Shown here in pieces: positions 40,392-51,686 of a stretch of DNA of 60,000 bases. This DNA comes from Bolinopsis microptera (taxonomy: Eukaryota > Ctenophora > Tentaculata > Lobata > Bolinopsidae): positions 319,501-379,500 of the forward strand of contig NC_087072.1 in NCBI RefSeq assembly GCF_026151205.1. Reading direction: 5' to 3'. Below the pieces are notes generated by a model. That model was not told the origin of the DNA. It saw only the letters and a list, made by a program, of their open reading frames with translations, and did no database searches. Every line of letters begins with the position of its first letter. Position 1 is the first letter of the stretch. The translations under genes were made by a program, and so were the position numbers.

Positions 40392-40480
40392 TCTAGAAAT
40401 TAGTGAGTCATAAACTGTACTCCCTCTATAGAAATCCCCTCTAGAAATTAGTGAGTCATAAAGGGTAATCCCCTTCTACT
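40392..40480 (-). repeat. Polinton right terminal inverted repeat (89 bp)
   Basis: Reverse complement of the first 89 bp of 4626-4824 and 17886-18084. It contains two of the tandem subunits, whereas the left ends have three to four, so the inverted repeats are unequal in length. Confidence 0.9.
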
Positions 40481-40486
40481 TACCTC
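40481..40486. repeat. Right target-site duplication, TACCTC
   Basis: Matches 4620-4625 before the outer left repeat; it does not match the sequence left of 17886. Confidence 0.65.
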
Positions 40487-40810
40487 ATTTACATTTTTAC
40501 ACCAAGCAACCAAAAAAATTATAAGTTATCAAAATGTTATACCTAAAATCACATTTGATCGATTGGCTTTGATATTCGACTCGAAATCCCATATTTATTT
40601 TGAAAGCGTTTAGTTGCCAAAAGGAAAATCTATGAAATTAACAACAAAAAGAAGAGGCATACCTAATTTATGCTTTCTCCCGTCAAAGAAAAGCGACTCC
40701 ACTTTTAGATTCCAAAGCTCTTCTAACTCATTCTCTTTAGATCGCTGCGCAATTCCTCTCACCTTCTTTACTGTAAGCCGCTTGTCACACCCCATAAGCT
40801 CGTTATATTT

Positions 40811-41090
40811 TGGGTTCTGTTGGAGGTTGAGGTTTAGACTAAGGTTTGGGTTCTGTTGGAGGTTGAGGTTTAGACTAAGGTTTGGGTTCTGTTGGAGGTT
40901 GAGGTTCAGACTAATGTTTGGGTTCTGCTGGAGGTTGAGGTTTAGACTAAGGTTTGGGTTCTGTTGGAGGTTGAGGTTTAGACTAAGGTTTGGGTTCTGT
41001 TGGAGGTTGAAGTTCAGACGAAGGTTTGGGTTATGATGGAGGTTGAGGTTCAGACGAAGCGAATGTTTAGGTTCTGCTGGAAGTTGAGGT
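40811..41090 (-). repeat. 36-bp minisatellite encoding Asn/Gln/Leu repeats
   Basis: Seven to eight units of a 36-bp repeat (GGTTCTGTTGGAGGTTGAGG core). On the minus strand the frame is open across the array and spells a 12-residue LNLQQNPNLSLN-type repeat within a 181-codon frame (40610-41155). It might be a coding exon of an unknown gene, but without other evidence I treat it as a minisatellite. Confidence 0.7.
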
Positions 41091-44060
41091 TCTGCTGTAG
41101 GTTCGGATGGGGATACTTTTATGAAGTAAGGTCCAGGAAACGAGCTGCGGAGCAATATCTGTTCATCCAGCTCGGCCTTTTTCTGTTAAGGTTCATAAAA
41201 TTGGTCCTCTGACTGTCTTTATTGGCTCTATCTTTGGATTTCTTCGGTCTCCTGAAATATATTAAGCCACATTAGATGATACGTAAAGATTTGTTTAAGC
41301 ATACCCAAAAGGATTTCTTTTATATTAATAGCTTAATAAAAATCCAACATAAAGTCTGGTGTATCGTAACAATATAAATACTAATAAAGTCTGGTGTATC
41401 TGAATAATATTAGAATTTAGAGCTAGTAAAATATTGTGTATCTGGTGTATATTAGTATATTATAGCATAGCCATTCTTTATTATGTAGTTTATATATTTA
41501 GCGTAAAAACATTGTTTGGGATTTTAATAGCTGTAATACTAATGATATCCCAGATATGACTTAATATGTGGGATGACTTGCATGCTATTGTGTCTTATTG
41601 TGATAGTGTGATCGAAAACAGCTCGATATTATTTACATCACCCACCAAATGCGATATGACTCATATCGCATTCGGTGGGTGATGTAATTATTATGAGCTA
41701 TCATAAATCACATTTCTTGCACAACTCGGTCTGATTGTTGAGGAAAAGAAGAGGTTATAGATGGTAATCCAGGTAAGCCGGTTCAGATTAACACAATTGA
41801 CGGTACAGAGAGGTTTTATTTAATACATATTATGCGATTATCTTAACTCCACTGATTCATCATTGAAATCAATAAAATGATAGTTTTAAACTAATTACAA
41901 CACTACTATTACATTTATTGAGGATACACATAACATGAAGACTTTGTTGTAACCTTGTATGAAAAGCATTAAAGCATCAATAGCACAGCAGGCTTTCGGT
42001 TCGATCTTAAATGTGCCTTTGGTGCAGTTTCAGTGAAAATCGATAAGGATGTACTGTAATTAATTATGAAACTCTAATAGTAATATCCTGTGGTTAACGT
42101 TTTTCAGTTTCAGCCCTTTGACTTAGTAATTGATTACTAAAAACTACTTTTCTCCGTGTTTTAAGCTATTCCAATCATTTTGAGTCAAAAAGTTTTTAAA
42201 GTTTTGCTAATTAGCTAATTGATAATTATCCAATTAACTGATTATCTGACGTAAGATTGTCTTCCTGATAATATGAACACCCTCGATTAATCTGCAACCT
42301 TTAAAGATGTTCACAACTTAAGATATTCGACAAACAAGAAAAGTGGAAAAGTGGCAAAAAGTGGCCTTAAGACAAGTGGAAAAGTTTGGAAAAGTTGGTC
42401 AGCCATAAAGTGCACCTAATGGGACTCAAAAACGTCAAAAATCTTTTGTAAGCTTTGTGTGTCGGCAGATCGAATTTTTCAGACGAATCTGTCTGTACCA
42501 GTACAACTCGACAATTCACGCAACGTATTATACACTGAGAAAAATCTGGAAGTTCCTGTGATGCACACTCAAATTTTGTAACGAATGCTGAAGGAAGTGT
42601 GATTTATATGAAACTTTGCCACATTTTGGTCTATAATTCGGTGTGTCTCTAATATGATATTTGCCAAATAACTGTGGCGTGATCAGAGCCGCGCACACGT
42701 GCGAGTTAATTAAGCGAGTATCTATATCAATGGAATGTACAAATGTGTGTGGTGTGTGCGAAGCAAATTTCAGCGTAGCCGATGTAATCTATAAAAACAT
42801 ATGCTATGATTCCGTTTTATTACAGGATCTGGCATCTGCCGTAAATATTACTGATTTTATCAGTGACACACACTAACTATGCAATGTTACCTGTTTCTCT
42901 GATAAACTGCTCGGACAAGTATACGGCTATAGGGACTGCGAGTCGATCAGCTAAACCAATATCAATAAGGAGTACTCCTCTAAACGGAATTAAATAATGA
43001 AAGTAGAAAGTGATCGATGGAGCGGATTTTTAGAAGAACAGGAGAGTAAAAACTCAACGGTTGCCATCGTGTCTTCCGAGACTAGTGATAAAGGCGCAGA
43101 TCAGCTGGCTGCTGGAGAACAGAACCATCAATTAGTGATCAAGAGATACCGGAACCAGAACCACGATATGGGTTGAGGAACAGAGCAAGTTTGCGACCTC
43201 CAGACTATTACAGTGATAACCATCATCTACAATTAGACGGGTGATTAACAATCACAAGCAATATTTCAGTAATGTCAGATAATATGGCACGGTTTCAAAA
43301 CTGGGATTGGATGTTACCCAGGCCCAACCGAGCACTGTTCACCTATCAATTATAGTTGGCATAGTTCTAGCCACACTGCTAGATTACATCAGTATGAGTC
43401 AGGATGTTTATAGTATTTGTCTTTGCGAGGGGTGTCCGGGGTGGGGGGTCGTGAACTTTATTCTGACAGTAGCTGACCAACAAACTAGGACAAATCTGAT
43501 ATAGAGCCGATAAACTCAAGCAGGACTGGTACTGTCTGATTTGAAAGTCTTTGTGGCCGTGTAAACTGACTTGTTCTGATATGTGGACTTATGTGGGTAT
43601 GGTGGTATCATTTCGAACCCATTATATGATGCATAATAGGACATCATAATAAAATTAAACCCTACAACTTTTTTTTCCTTATTGCTAATTGCTTTGGTTG
43701 TACATTCCGCAGCTATCTTATCTCTATTGATAAAACGGTATTACTGTGTGCTAACCTTGTGTACAACGTGTGTAACTGTACAAGAAGTATACAATGTCAG
43801 GCGATAACTCTAATGAACTGGCTATTGGGAACCTGCTTCTCCGTACAGGAAGTAATGAAATTGTGAAACGTGTCATTTCAGTTTTTGACCACTCTGCAAA
43901 GAGTTTAGCAAATGTCAAGTCAATATTTTTATACTTTTAATCTTGATATGTTGTGTAGGGCCGCCTTTTATGCCTTGGGCTATCGGTTAGAGAAATACTA
44001 TGATGGTCATTGATTGGGATATCTAGTTTGCTTAAAAGCATTATCTAAGAGCTAAAAAAA
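41091..44060. other. No recognised gene; one long hairpin
   Basis: AT-rich intergenic DNA. Short frames at 42661-42876 (with a CxxC-like CGVCEAN motif) and around 43020-43245 (ending with a YGLRNRASLRPPDYYSD stretch, as in some retroelement tails) may be decayed retroelement pieces but cannot be assigned. Confidence 0.35.
41634..41686. repeat. Long hairpin, 26-bp arms with one mismatch
   Basis: The arms 41634-41659 and 41661-41686 are complementary except at one position, with a single base between them. Weaker complementarity extends outwards to about 41620-41701. It looks like a fold-back (MITE-type) element. Confidence 0.9.
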
Positions 44061-44078
44061 GATTTCTGCTCTGACCTT

Positions 44079-45623
44079 TTGACTGATAGCACTGATGCCC
44101 TTCAATGGTTGGATTTCGTGGATAGTGAACATTCCCCAGTACAGAAGAAAGGCTTCAGATCATTTACCTACGACTTTAAGGCCCTCTATGATTCTCTAAC
44201 ACCACCCCTCGTCATAGAGGCCCTGAATTCCGCTATGTCATCATGCAGAGAAGATTGGTCTGAAGATTTCTGCAAATGGCTCACCAAATTGGTGGAATTG
44301 AGCCTTCGATCCTCTGCTGGGGTGTTCGATCAAAATTGGTTCATACAGCTCATCGGTACCCCTACGGGTGGATCAATATGTGTCCAAATCGCAAACATAG
44401 CAGTCTACTACCTAATGAACAAATGTGTTTATAGTAACCCAGAGCTCATGAATAAGATCGTATCAGCCAGGCGTTACATTGACGACGGAGCAGGTTTGTT
44501 TGAGGGAACTACAGATGAGTTCAAAATTTGGATTGCAGATGTTAACAAAGCACTCCTCTCCCATGGCATAATCATTGATGAATACCAAATAGAAGATCCT
44601 GGTAAATACGTATCTTTCCTTGACATAATGTTCACCTTCGATTCCTTAGGATCCCTCCAAACGGATTTGTTCATAAAGCCAACAGACTCTCGTTCAGATC
44701 TACATTTTAAAAGCTCCCACCCTAACCATATCTATTCCGGTATCGTGTACTCTCAATGCCTTAGACTCAGAAGGATCATCAACTGCCAAGAACGCCTGAA
44801 AGAATATCTCAACAACCTCAAAAAAGCCTTCCTTGCCGCATGTTACCCTAGAAAAATGATTGAGAACATCAGTATTGAGGTCCTCAACACAGCAAGATCA
44901 CTGTCACGCAAAGTTCAGGCTCCTGATGACCAGACATCATTACATCTTCCAATCAGGGTCATATCTTCTTATGGTAGTGATGATGATCTGGTGTCTGTGA
45001 CTAAGAAGTATGAAGAACACCTCTCAAGAACGAGGAGTTTCAGTGAAAGTGACACTGCTGAAACATCCCAAGAGACCTCCTCAACATCCGCCACGCCTAG
45101 GAAGACAATTTTCAGTTACACAAAGAAAACAGGGCCAAGCCTAAAATCTCGCCTCGTCAAATTGAAAGAACTTGCTTTAGGAGCTCAACATGGCCCAACC
45201 AGCAAATGCAATGTGCGAAGATGCAAATGTTGTGAACTTGTCAAAGGCACCCGTGAATTCAAAGTGAACGGCAAGAAGGTTAAAGCTTCCCCTGGAAACT
45301 GCCAGAGCTACAACATCATTTATCTGTTCCAATGTAGTGCCTTATCTATCTGTGGAAAGGCTTACGTCGGTCGCACAACTGATCGATCTCTACGGGTTAG
45401 GACTGGAGAACATAGGGTCAAATATTATAAACTTTTAAATGGTGATAAGGTAGATGAAACAAGTGATGAATATAGTTTGGGTTTACATTTGTTGGATCAT
45501 GGTTTTAGACAAAGGGAAGATTTTAACAAAATTTTTAATGTGTCAATTATTGATAATTCTAGTCCTAAAACTTTGGATGTCCGTGAACATAAATATATTC
45601 AACTACTCCATACAAGACTTTAA
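44079..45623 (+). pseudogene. Penelope-like element: reverse transcriptase plus GIY-YIG endonuclease, 5' truncated
   Basis: A 514-codon open frame. RT motif A is FTYDFKALYDSL, motif B is GTPTGGSICVQIANIAVYYL and motif C is RYIDDGAGLF. The C-terminal half carries a Cys cluster (CNVRRCKCCELV) and a GIY-YIG-type nuclease (IIYLFQC...GKAYVGRTTDRSLRVR...EH). This order is characteristic of endonuclease-bearing Penelope-like elements. The N-terminal fingers are missing and the frame has no ATG at its beginning, so it is 5' truncated, though what remains is uninterrupted and probably recent. Confidence 0.85.
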
Positions 45624-47640
45624 AACCTTTGGGAATTAACACTATAAATCCTTATGGCCTTCCATTACTCCTAACATCTTAATTTTAACTTTATAACCGT
45701 TTTAAGAGTGTTCAGATTTTTAAAGGAATTTTGGGTTTTACTAACTTTTTACAATTTCTAGGGCTTATGTCACTGAAGATGACGCCTTGCAACATGTTTG
45801 ACGATAGCCTGTAGATTGATAGTTTGATCTCAGTATTTACAACAATTCATCTAGTTTGATTGATTCAAAGGGAAACAAATTCCTCTGTATCTAAGAGCTA
45901 ATTAGACGTTGATTATTATAAAATAAAGAAAGAGTACATAACCTGATGTGAAGTTGAGTCGATGAGAAGGGAGAGGTCAGGATTGGATCATGATGAATCA
46001 GCACCAAGACGGTTAAAGGGTTCCAGCTAGGGATTGGCTGAGTTACCAAAACTGTAACGAGGAAGCGTTACAATAATCTTAAATTAAGTTACACTATAAT
46101 ATTAGTAATGAAATATTTATAATAAGTAAATGAAAATGTTCATTAACTCCATGACTCTTTAATAAAGTTATCATCCTAGAATGTCATGACCATAATCAAT
46201 CACGAGTTACAATGTATAACTTAGCTTCGTTGAGTGTTCAATCTTCAAATTTTCAACCGCTATGGAGTCCTCATGTTATAGGAGGGTACCGCTCTAGAGT
46301 CCTCATGTTATGGGATCTATAAGGGAGGGCCGCTCTACAGTCCTACTTCCGACCTTCACCGGCCTACACTGTAGAGCGGTGGACTGTAGGCCCTACAGTC
46401 CACCGCTCTACAGTCCTCATTTTAGGATTGTACCGCTCTAAAGTCCTCATGTTGTGAGATCTAAAAGGGCGGCCGCTCTAGAGTCCTACCCTGGCGATTT
46501 GACACCGCTCTACAGTCCTACTTCCGACCTTCACCGACCTACTATACAGTCCTACGCTCAACAGTCCACCGCTCAATAGTCCTACAGCCGTTCTACGGCC
46601 ATGGTGAGGTGAATAATCTCCTCCAAACTAAAATTGTCCGGGGGGGCTACTGAATCAAAAATCTCTTATCCCGTGGAGCTCAGGAATTTATTGATCCCAG
46701 ACTTCCGAAGCCTTATAATTGTGTTCAAATCTTTTAGTGGATTTGTGCTCGGAAATGGCAACAGGGGCTCGCCCTGTTGTCCAGGAAATTTCTTTATAAA
46801 ATCTTTTTAATAAAAATTTCTGTCAACGTGTTTTGGAGCCGGTCAGTTTTACGTTTCTAAGAGGGCTGTTAGCGTGATCTGATTGGTTAGGATAAATTAG
46901 TATCGGGCTCGAGTCGACTTCCCTGATACTGCTGGTAATTGGGGCTTGCACTGGGGATGATTTAAGAAGCTTCATGGCACTCCGCTGGACTGGTGCAATA
47001 TGTAATATCATAGCGTACCGTGCGGGGTTGCCAAAACATTAATTACCAGAGTGGGAGCTGGATAAGAGTGGGGCTTAAATGTAACTTTAAGTTCCATCTG
47101 GATTATTGTGGCTTAATACTATAAAGTGCCGTGATTTAATATAGATTTTCACTTGGCATAGCCGGGGCCTGGGATACTTACATGTTGGAACCGTGTGCAT
47201 AGTTTTTGAACATTGATTTAGCTGACTCAGACGGGAAAAAACTGTATACAAAGGACAGTCTTGTCCTTTGGACAGTCTTGTCCCTTGAATTCAATTTGAG
47301 CTCATTGCGTTACTGCCATCAGAATGCTTGGAATGTAACGAAACGTACATTGTTGAGTTTGAAGCCGATCAGAAACCTGTTTTTCACTGTCATATGTGTT
47401 TTCGGGAATCACACAACTGTTCTGCTGTTACGAGTTTCCACGATGTTTTGACTAGTGCTACTGTTCTTTCTAGTTATGTTTGGTTGTGTATTGTGTAAAT
47501 CATGCAAGGAATCAAGTATTCCTATTAAACCACGGAAATCGAAAAGCCGGCATGATAGTACTGTGAACAAATCAGATCCCGCATCTCAGCAACCCAAGGA
47601 GGATTTGATTGCGTCACAAATGTCCTCATCCGAGGAAATC
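45624..47640. other. No intact gene; minisatellite region inside
   Basis: Contains the CCGCTCTA repeats at 46240-46600. At 47320-47410 a plus-strand stretch with C-x2-C and C-H-x-C (ECLECNETYI...FHCHMC) resembles a zinc-finger piece of a retroelement first frame. It leads towards the reverse-transcriptase remnant at 47640. Confidence 0.35.
46240..46600. repeat. CCGCTCTA-type minisatellite with a perfect 23-bp-arm palindrome
   Basis: Irregular repeats of CCGCTCTA(C/G)AGTCCT occur throughout. At 46368-46390 and 46392-46414 the repeat has turned on itself, giving a perfect inverted repeat with 23-bp arms and a single-base spacer. Confidence 0.85.
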
Positions 47641-48330
47641 ACGGACCACTCCACTTTTCAATCCTGGACCCCACACGTCAACAGGATAGCTGAACGTGCA
47701 GGAAAAGTTGCTTCTTGGGTGCTAAGTGCGTTCAAAACGAGAGACAAAGCCAGCATGATGACTCTATACAAGTCTCTCGTTGGAAGTCATTTGGAGTATT
47801 GCTGTCCTCTGTGGAATTGCTCTAAGAACAAGGAAATCCAACAGCTAGAAGGGATTCAGATGGCACCCAGCACCTCAATTACTGGCAGAGATTAAAGGCC
47901 CTAGATCTGATGTCATTGCAAAGAAGAAGAGAACGGTATTTAATCATCAACATGTGGAAAGTTCTGCATTGCAAGTGCCCTAATGATATTGGTATCCAGT
48001 TCTCGGTGACTCTCAGACATGGTCAAAAAGCAGTTGTGCCCAGTATAATAGCTAAGTCCAGCAGTCAACGTGATCAAGCACTACATGACAACTTTGCAGT
48101 CACTGGACCTTGATTATGGAATGTAATCCCAACACATATGCACACCATCGAGGATCCTATGCAATTCAAAGCAGCTTTAACGAACTTTGTCAAATCATTT
48201 CCGGACGAGCCTCCACCTCCAGGATACAGCCGTCGGAATGGAAACTCCTTGCTGGATTGGAGTGGTGATAAAACAGTTTCTATACTGTCCGGGGGGTCGA
48301 CTTTTTCGATGGCCCGATAGAGGATTCTAT
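47640..48330 (+). pseudogene. Non-LTR retroelement 3' remnant
   Basis: Two overlapping plus-strand frames encode the tail of a CR1/Jockey-like reverse transcriptase. The first has VASWVLSAFKTRD, YKSLVGSHLEYCCPLWN and IQQLEGIQ (to about 47870). After a frameshift come LMSLQRRRERYLIINMWKVL and, after a stop, LWNVIPTHMHTIEDP...F-x-FLK-like codons near 48115-48220. The polymerase core is absent. It is dead and 5' truncated. Confidence 0.7.
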
Positions 48331-51300
48331 GAAGCCCAACAAAGTAACAAAGTAAGTACAAATTCGATATATTTAAAATATTCTCACCTCTTATTCAAAG
48401 ATCAACAGATGTATCGATCAATATCGGCATATCCCAAGATATGATTTTTTCTCTGTTCGTCAACTGCAAAGTGGGCGTAATGTGTTAAGGGTTACAAGAA
48501 TTTTTATCATAACTTATTATTGTAATCATGGTATTCACCAGGCAAACCATGTACAGTAACACCACGATTTACTGCACAGTTTGCTGTTTGAGGGAAAGAC
48601 AACTTGTGCGATTAATCGTCGTGTATGATAAATCAGGGTTTTGATGTGGTTCACAAGCACTCGGCTCAAGTTGGGGGTAATTAGGGAAGCAGTGAGATAT
48701 TACGAGAATATTAGAATAAGTCTACAACTCACCTTAGGGTTTCATGCTTTGAACATGTACAAATAGGTTCCAAGAGAGGTATTATACGTGTCGACCGTCA
48801 TGGAGCTTCAGCAGAAAAATATAAGGTCGAACAACAATCCAGCATTATTTTTGACTGCAAGAGATACTGGTTTTTTCGTTTGAAAATTCAATTAATTAGT
48901 ATATATAAATCAAGCGTTACATTTCAGCCATGCAAAATTCAAAATGACATATTTTGATATACTAATTGATGAATGGTGCTGTAATACTAATATAAGTTGC
49001 TTATTGTGTGGCCGGATGACAACTAATTAAAAATAAAAATAAACTTATTATATAATAATTAACGTTAGGGCCGTCTACCAAATTTGAATGAGAAACAATA
49101 ACAAGAAATGAAACATATCAAAGAAAATCGTAATTATTTTGTTCATAACAATTCTGTCCCAACGAGCTGAGAACAAGAAAAAAGTTAAAAATTAATAGAA
49201 ATTAAAATAACAATTATCCTTCGTGGACGGTAGTTGTTTCAAATATGAAGAAGGCAAAATCTCAAGAACCGACTAAGTTATTAATATTAATACAATAGTC
49301 ACGTCAACAGTTTTGACCGACACTCTATAATTAATAAATAAATAATGATGTCTTTGTGGCAAAGAACAGAAACGCCACGCAGGGATTTAAAAAGTAATCG
49401 TGTGTTAAACGCTATTATAATGTGACTAAGATTTGACAGTTTAAGCCAAAACGAGGATGAGAATGCCAGACTTTCGACAAATGAAATGACCAATATCAAT
49501 CTATTAAAGAAACACTTAATAACTGGTTTTCTAGGAGCGATGTGATGTACAATAACCGATCTGTATAAATAACCCCTCGCATTCTGTCGGGCCTTTTACT
49601 ATGGCAATTCGTCCGGGAGTGGCTAAACATTTTAATAAATAGCTGGAATAGTGAATACTATATTTGGAATATTCGTTGAGTGTACGGGGTAGATTTATGC
49701 ACCAACCAGTATGTACAGAACTTAAAACTGGACATAATTTCAGATTACCGGATCTGAAAGGACGAAAGGTCTGACCTGCTGTGATCGCTGAACAGTGAAC
49801 ATGACCTTATCATAAACCTGGGAACAGGGCATGGATTTGCGCCAAACTGAAGTGTTTAAAAAAATGTACATAATATGACACACCTTTTCACCCTAGAAGA
49901 GCGAACTGCTTGTACAGCGTTTTGTTAACGATACCCCTCGTAAGTCTGTTGCTATATGGCAACAGGGAAGGGCCAAGGGGAGAGGTTAGGTTGGGGTTTG
50001 GAGTGGGTCACAGTTTTACCTTAAAAGCTTGTTACACTCTTACCAGCTGCAGCTAAATTTAAACTGCTGGGTACACAAGATTTTCCTGCTGTAATTGCAT
50101 AACAATACTCAAAGTTTCTCACCGCAAAGATTGGTAGTTAAACGATGGGTTTATTGTTTAAGGAATCAATCCCGTCAAGACGCCAGGTATGAATTTTTAT
50201 CAATCATTGGGCGAGGAGATTATGCAAGTTAAACCAGTCACAATTGTCGATTTTAGATTTCTAAAACGTCTGACCTGTTGAACATACTGATATAATAAAA
50301 CTGATTATAATTCTGGGATCAGGATAGGCATGAGTAGGTTACAGTAATGTTACGTCTACACAAACCGAACACTGTGTTTTAATATCAAAGTTTGAAATAT
50401 TACGTGCCTTTTAAACTTATACAAAAACAGGTCCGACCAGTATACCTTTCAATTAACTGATATGAAATGCTTAAACAAGACCAAATCTCCTTAAATATAC
50501 ATTCATTCAACGTGCATTAACTATACTAGTAATTAGTATAGTATACAGTGCAGATGGCTCTAAAAGCGAAAGCTATCCTATTATAATTCATACCTAAACA
50601 GCAGCAATCAAGGATCGAAATGACTAACGGTAGATCGAGTTGATAAACAAGAATAATTCAAGCTCAAAACCATTTCGAACAATTGAGTGATAAAGGTCGA
50701 TCAAATTCAGTAGTAAGGCTGGATCCAAATTAAAGCCACGGACATGTTCTCCGCAAACATTTCGTATTAGCGACACACAAATATTTAGTACAAATACGAA
50801 CGGCGCGGCGCCTTATTATGGAGGGAGAATTTTTTTCTCCCTCTGGTTTGTTATTGTTTGCAAATTGACTATGACCCCCTTTATCGTCCTGACGATACAG
50901 GGGGAGCCGCGCACTCCGTGCGCGGCGGGTCATACAACGTATGACAAGCGCATTGCGGTAACTTCTGTCAAACTTCACAAATCTTACATATCTTGATAGT
51001 CTATTTGCTATTGCATGCTTGCTTCTCTCATCTGCAGGAAACTTGAAAAGAGCTCGGCCGGGCATGGGGATTGGCGTGCCAGGTAATATGAATCGAAATT
51101 AAATTAGGTCTTTTGCAATGTATTGAGAATGTAATGGCGCAGGTTGTATCTTTACTGAAAGCACTCTTATATTTTTAAATTTCTTCGAAAAAGCGCGCGC
51201 CGGGCTAGTACATTAACGATGGACAACAACTTCCTCATTCCTCCAAACGTCATGATTCGAAATTAAATCTTTTGCGATGTATTCTGTATTTAGAATCAAT

Positions 51301-51511
51301 ATATACACGTATATAAATTACTTGGAATACTTTGAAAGAGAACAAATAGCTAAAAACGCTGCCGTCTTATTTCTTCGTAAAAAGCACAATAGCTTAAGTA
51401 GCTTTTGTCAATGTGCCTCAACAGTTATTTTAAACGATTCCTAGACTATTATAGCAAGCTAAATATAGCTAAAGTTTGCTAGTTTTCATCATCAATATTG
51501 CTCTCAGTCTC
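48331..51511. other. No recognised gene
   Basis: AT-rich DNA without supported coding regions. A 111-codon minus frame (50730-51065) has no recognised domain and spans the hairpin cluster at 50818-50926. Confidence 0.4.
50818..50926. repeat. Cluster of three hairpins
   Basis: In about 110 bp: GGGAGAA...TTCTCCC near 50821-50840, CCCCCT-ATCGTC...GACGAT-AGGGGG near 50876-50904, and CCGCGCAC-TCC-GTGCGCGG near 50907-50925. The cluster is locally GC-rich within AT-rich surroundings. Confidence 0.7.
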
Positions 51512-51621
51512 ACGTATCGAGCGTGCTAAATCCCTCTACAGTTGATCTTCGAGATTGTTCTAAAAGGGCCCCCGACAGTTGAAACCAACTTTAATGTATG
51601 TAGACGCTGATTCCGAATCAC
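51512..51621 (+). repeat. Dispersed repeat, copy 3
   Basis: Diverged copy of the repeat at 4825 and 11399, retaining GCGTGCTAAA, GATCTTCGAG, AAAAGGGCCCC and TGATTCCGAATC. It lies outside the Polinton unit. Confidence 0.55.
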
Positions 51622-51686
51622 CCCCCATGACATAGGGTTAGAATGCTCCCCTGGCGAGATATTTGATATTGGCGAAAAACTTTCTC

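Larger units (their letters stand above)
4626..40480. mobile_element. Composite Polinton/Maverick insertion (35.9 kb)
   Basis: The outer borders are a left terminal repeat (4626-4824), its inverted counterpart at 40392-40480, and flanking TACCTC duplications. Inside are about 9 kb of non-viral DNA with a truncated sulfatase gene, an inverted Polinton fragment (A), a second identical left terminal repeat (17886-18084) and nearly complete copy B. Only the outer ends share a 6-bp duplication. Alternatives are unequal recombination between terminal repeats, which inserted 13 kb between two copies of the left repeat, or an assembly misjoin across the identical 199-bp repeats. Confidence 0.5.
17886..40480. 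mobile_element. Polinton/Maverick copy B, nearly complete (22.6 kb)
   Basis: It begins with the 199-bp left repeat and ends with an 89-bp inverted match. It encodes the full diagnostic set: protein-primed DNA polymerase B, chromodomain integrase, packaging ATPase, adenovirus-type protease, major and minor capsid proteins. All core frames are open and catalytic motifs intact. The sequence left of 17886 (TTAATA) does not match the sequence right of 40480 (TACCTC), so copy B alone lacks a target duplication. A 3.5-kb island of repeats and scraps (20191-23700) lies between the first gene and the polymerase. Confidence 0.9.

Noticed and set aside
17880-40486. Target duplication of copy B alone
   Set aside because: TTAATA on the left and TACCTC on the right do not match, shifting by one base either way does not help.
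40481-40520. Continuation of fragment A's capsid gene to the right of copy B
   Set aside because: The first 15 bases resemble the expected codons loosely, but the similarity stops at once; TACCTC is better explained by the outer target duplication.
40610-41155. Asn/Gln-rich protein gene
   Set aside because: The repeat is a 36-bp minisatellite, so an open frame is expected by chance; kept only as a repeat.
50730-51065. 111-codon minus frame as a gene
   Set aside because: It runs across the hairpin cluster and shows no domain, promoter or splice support.
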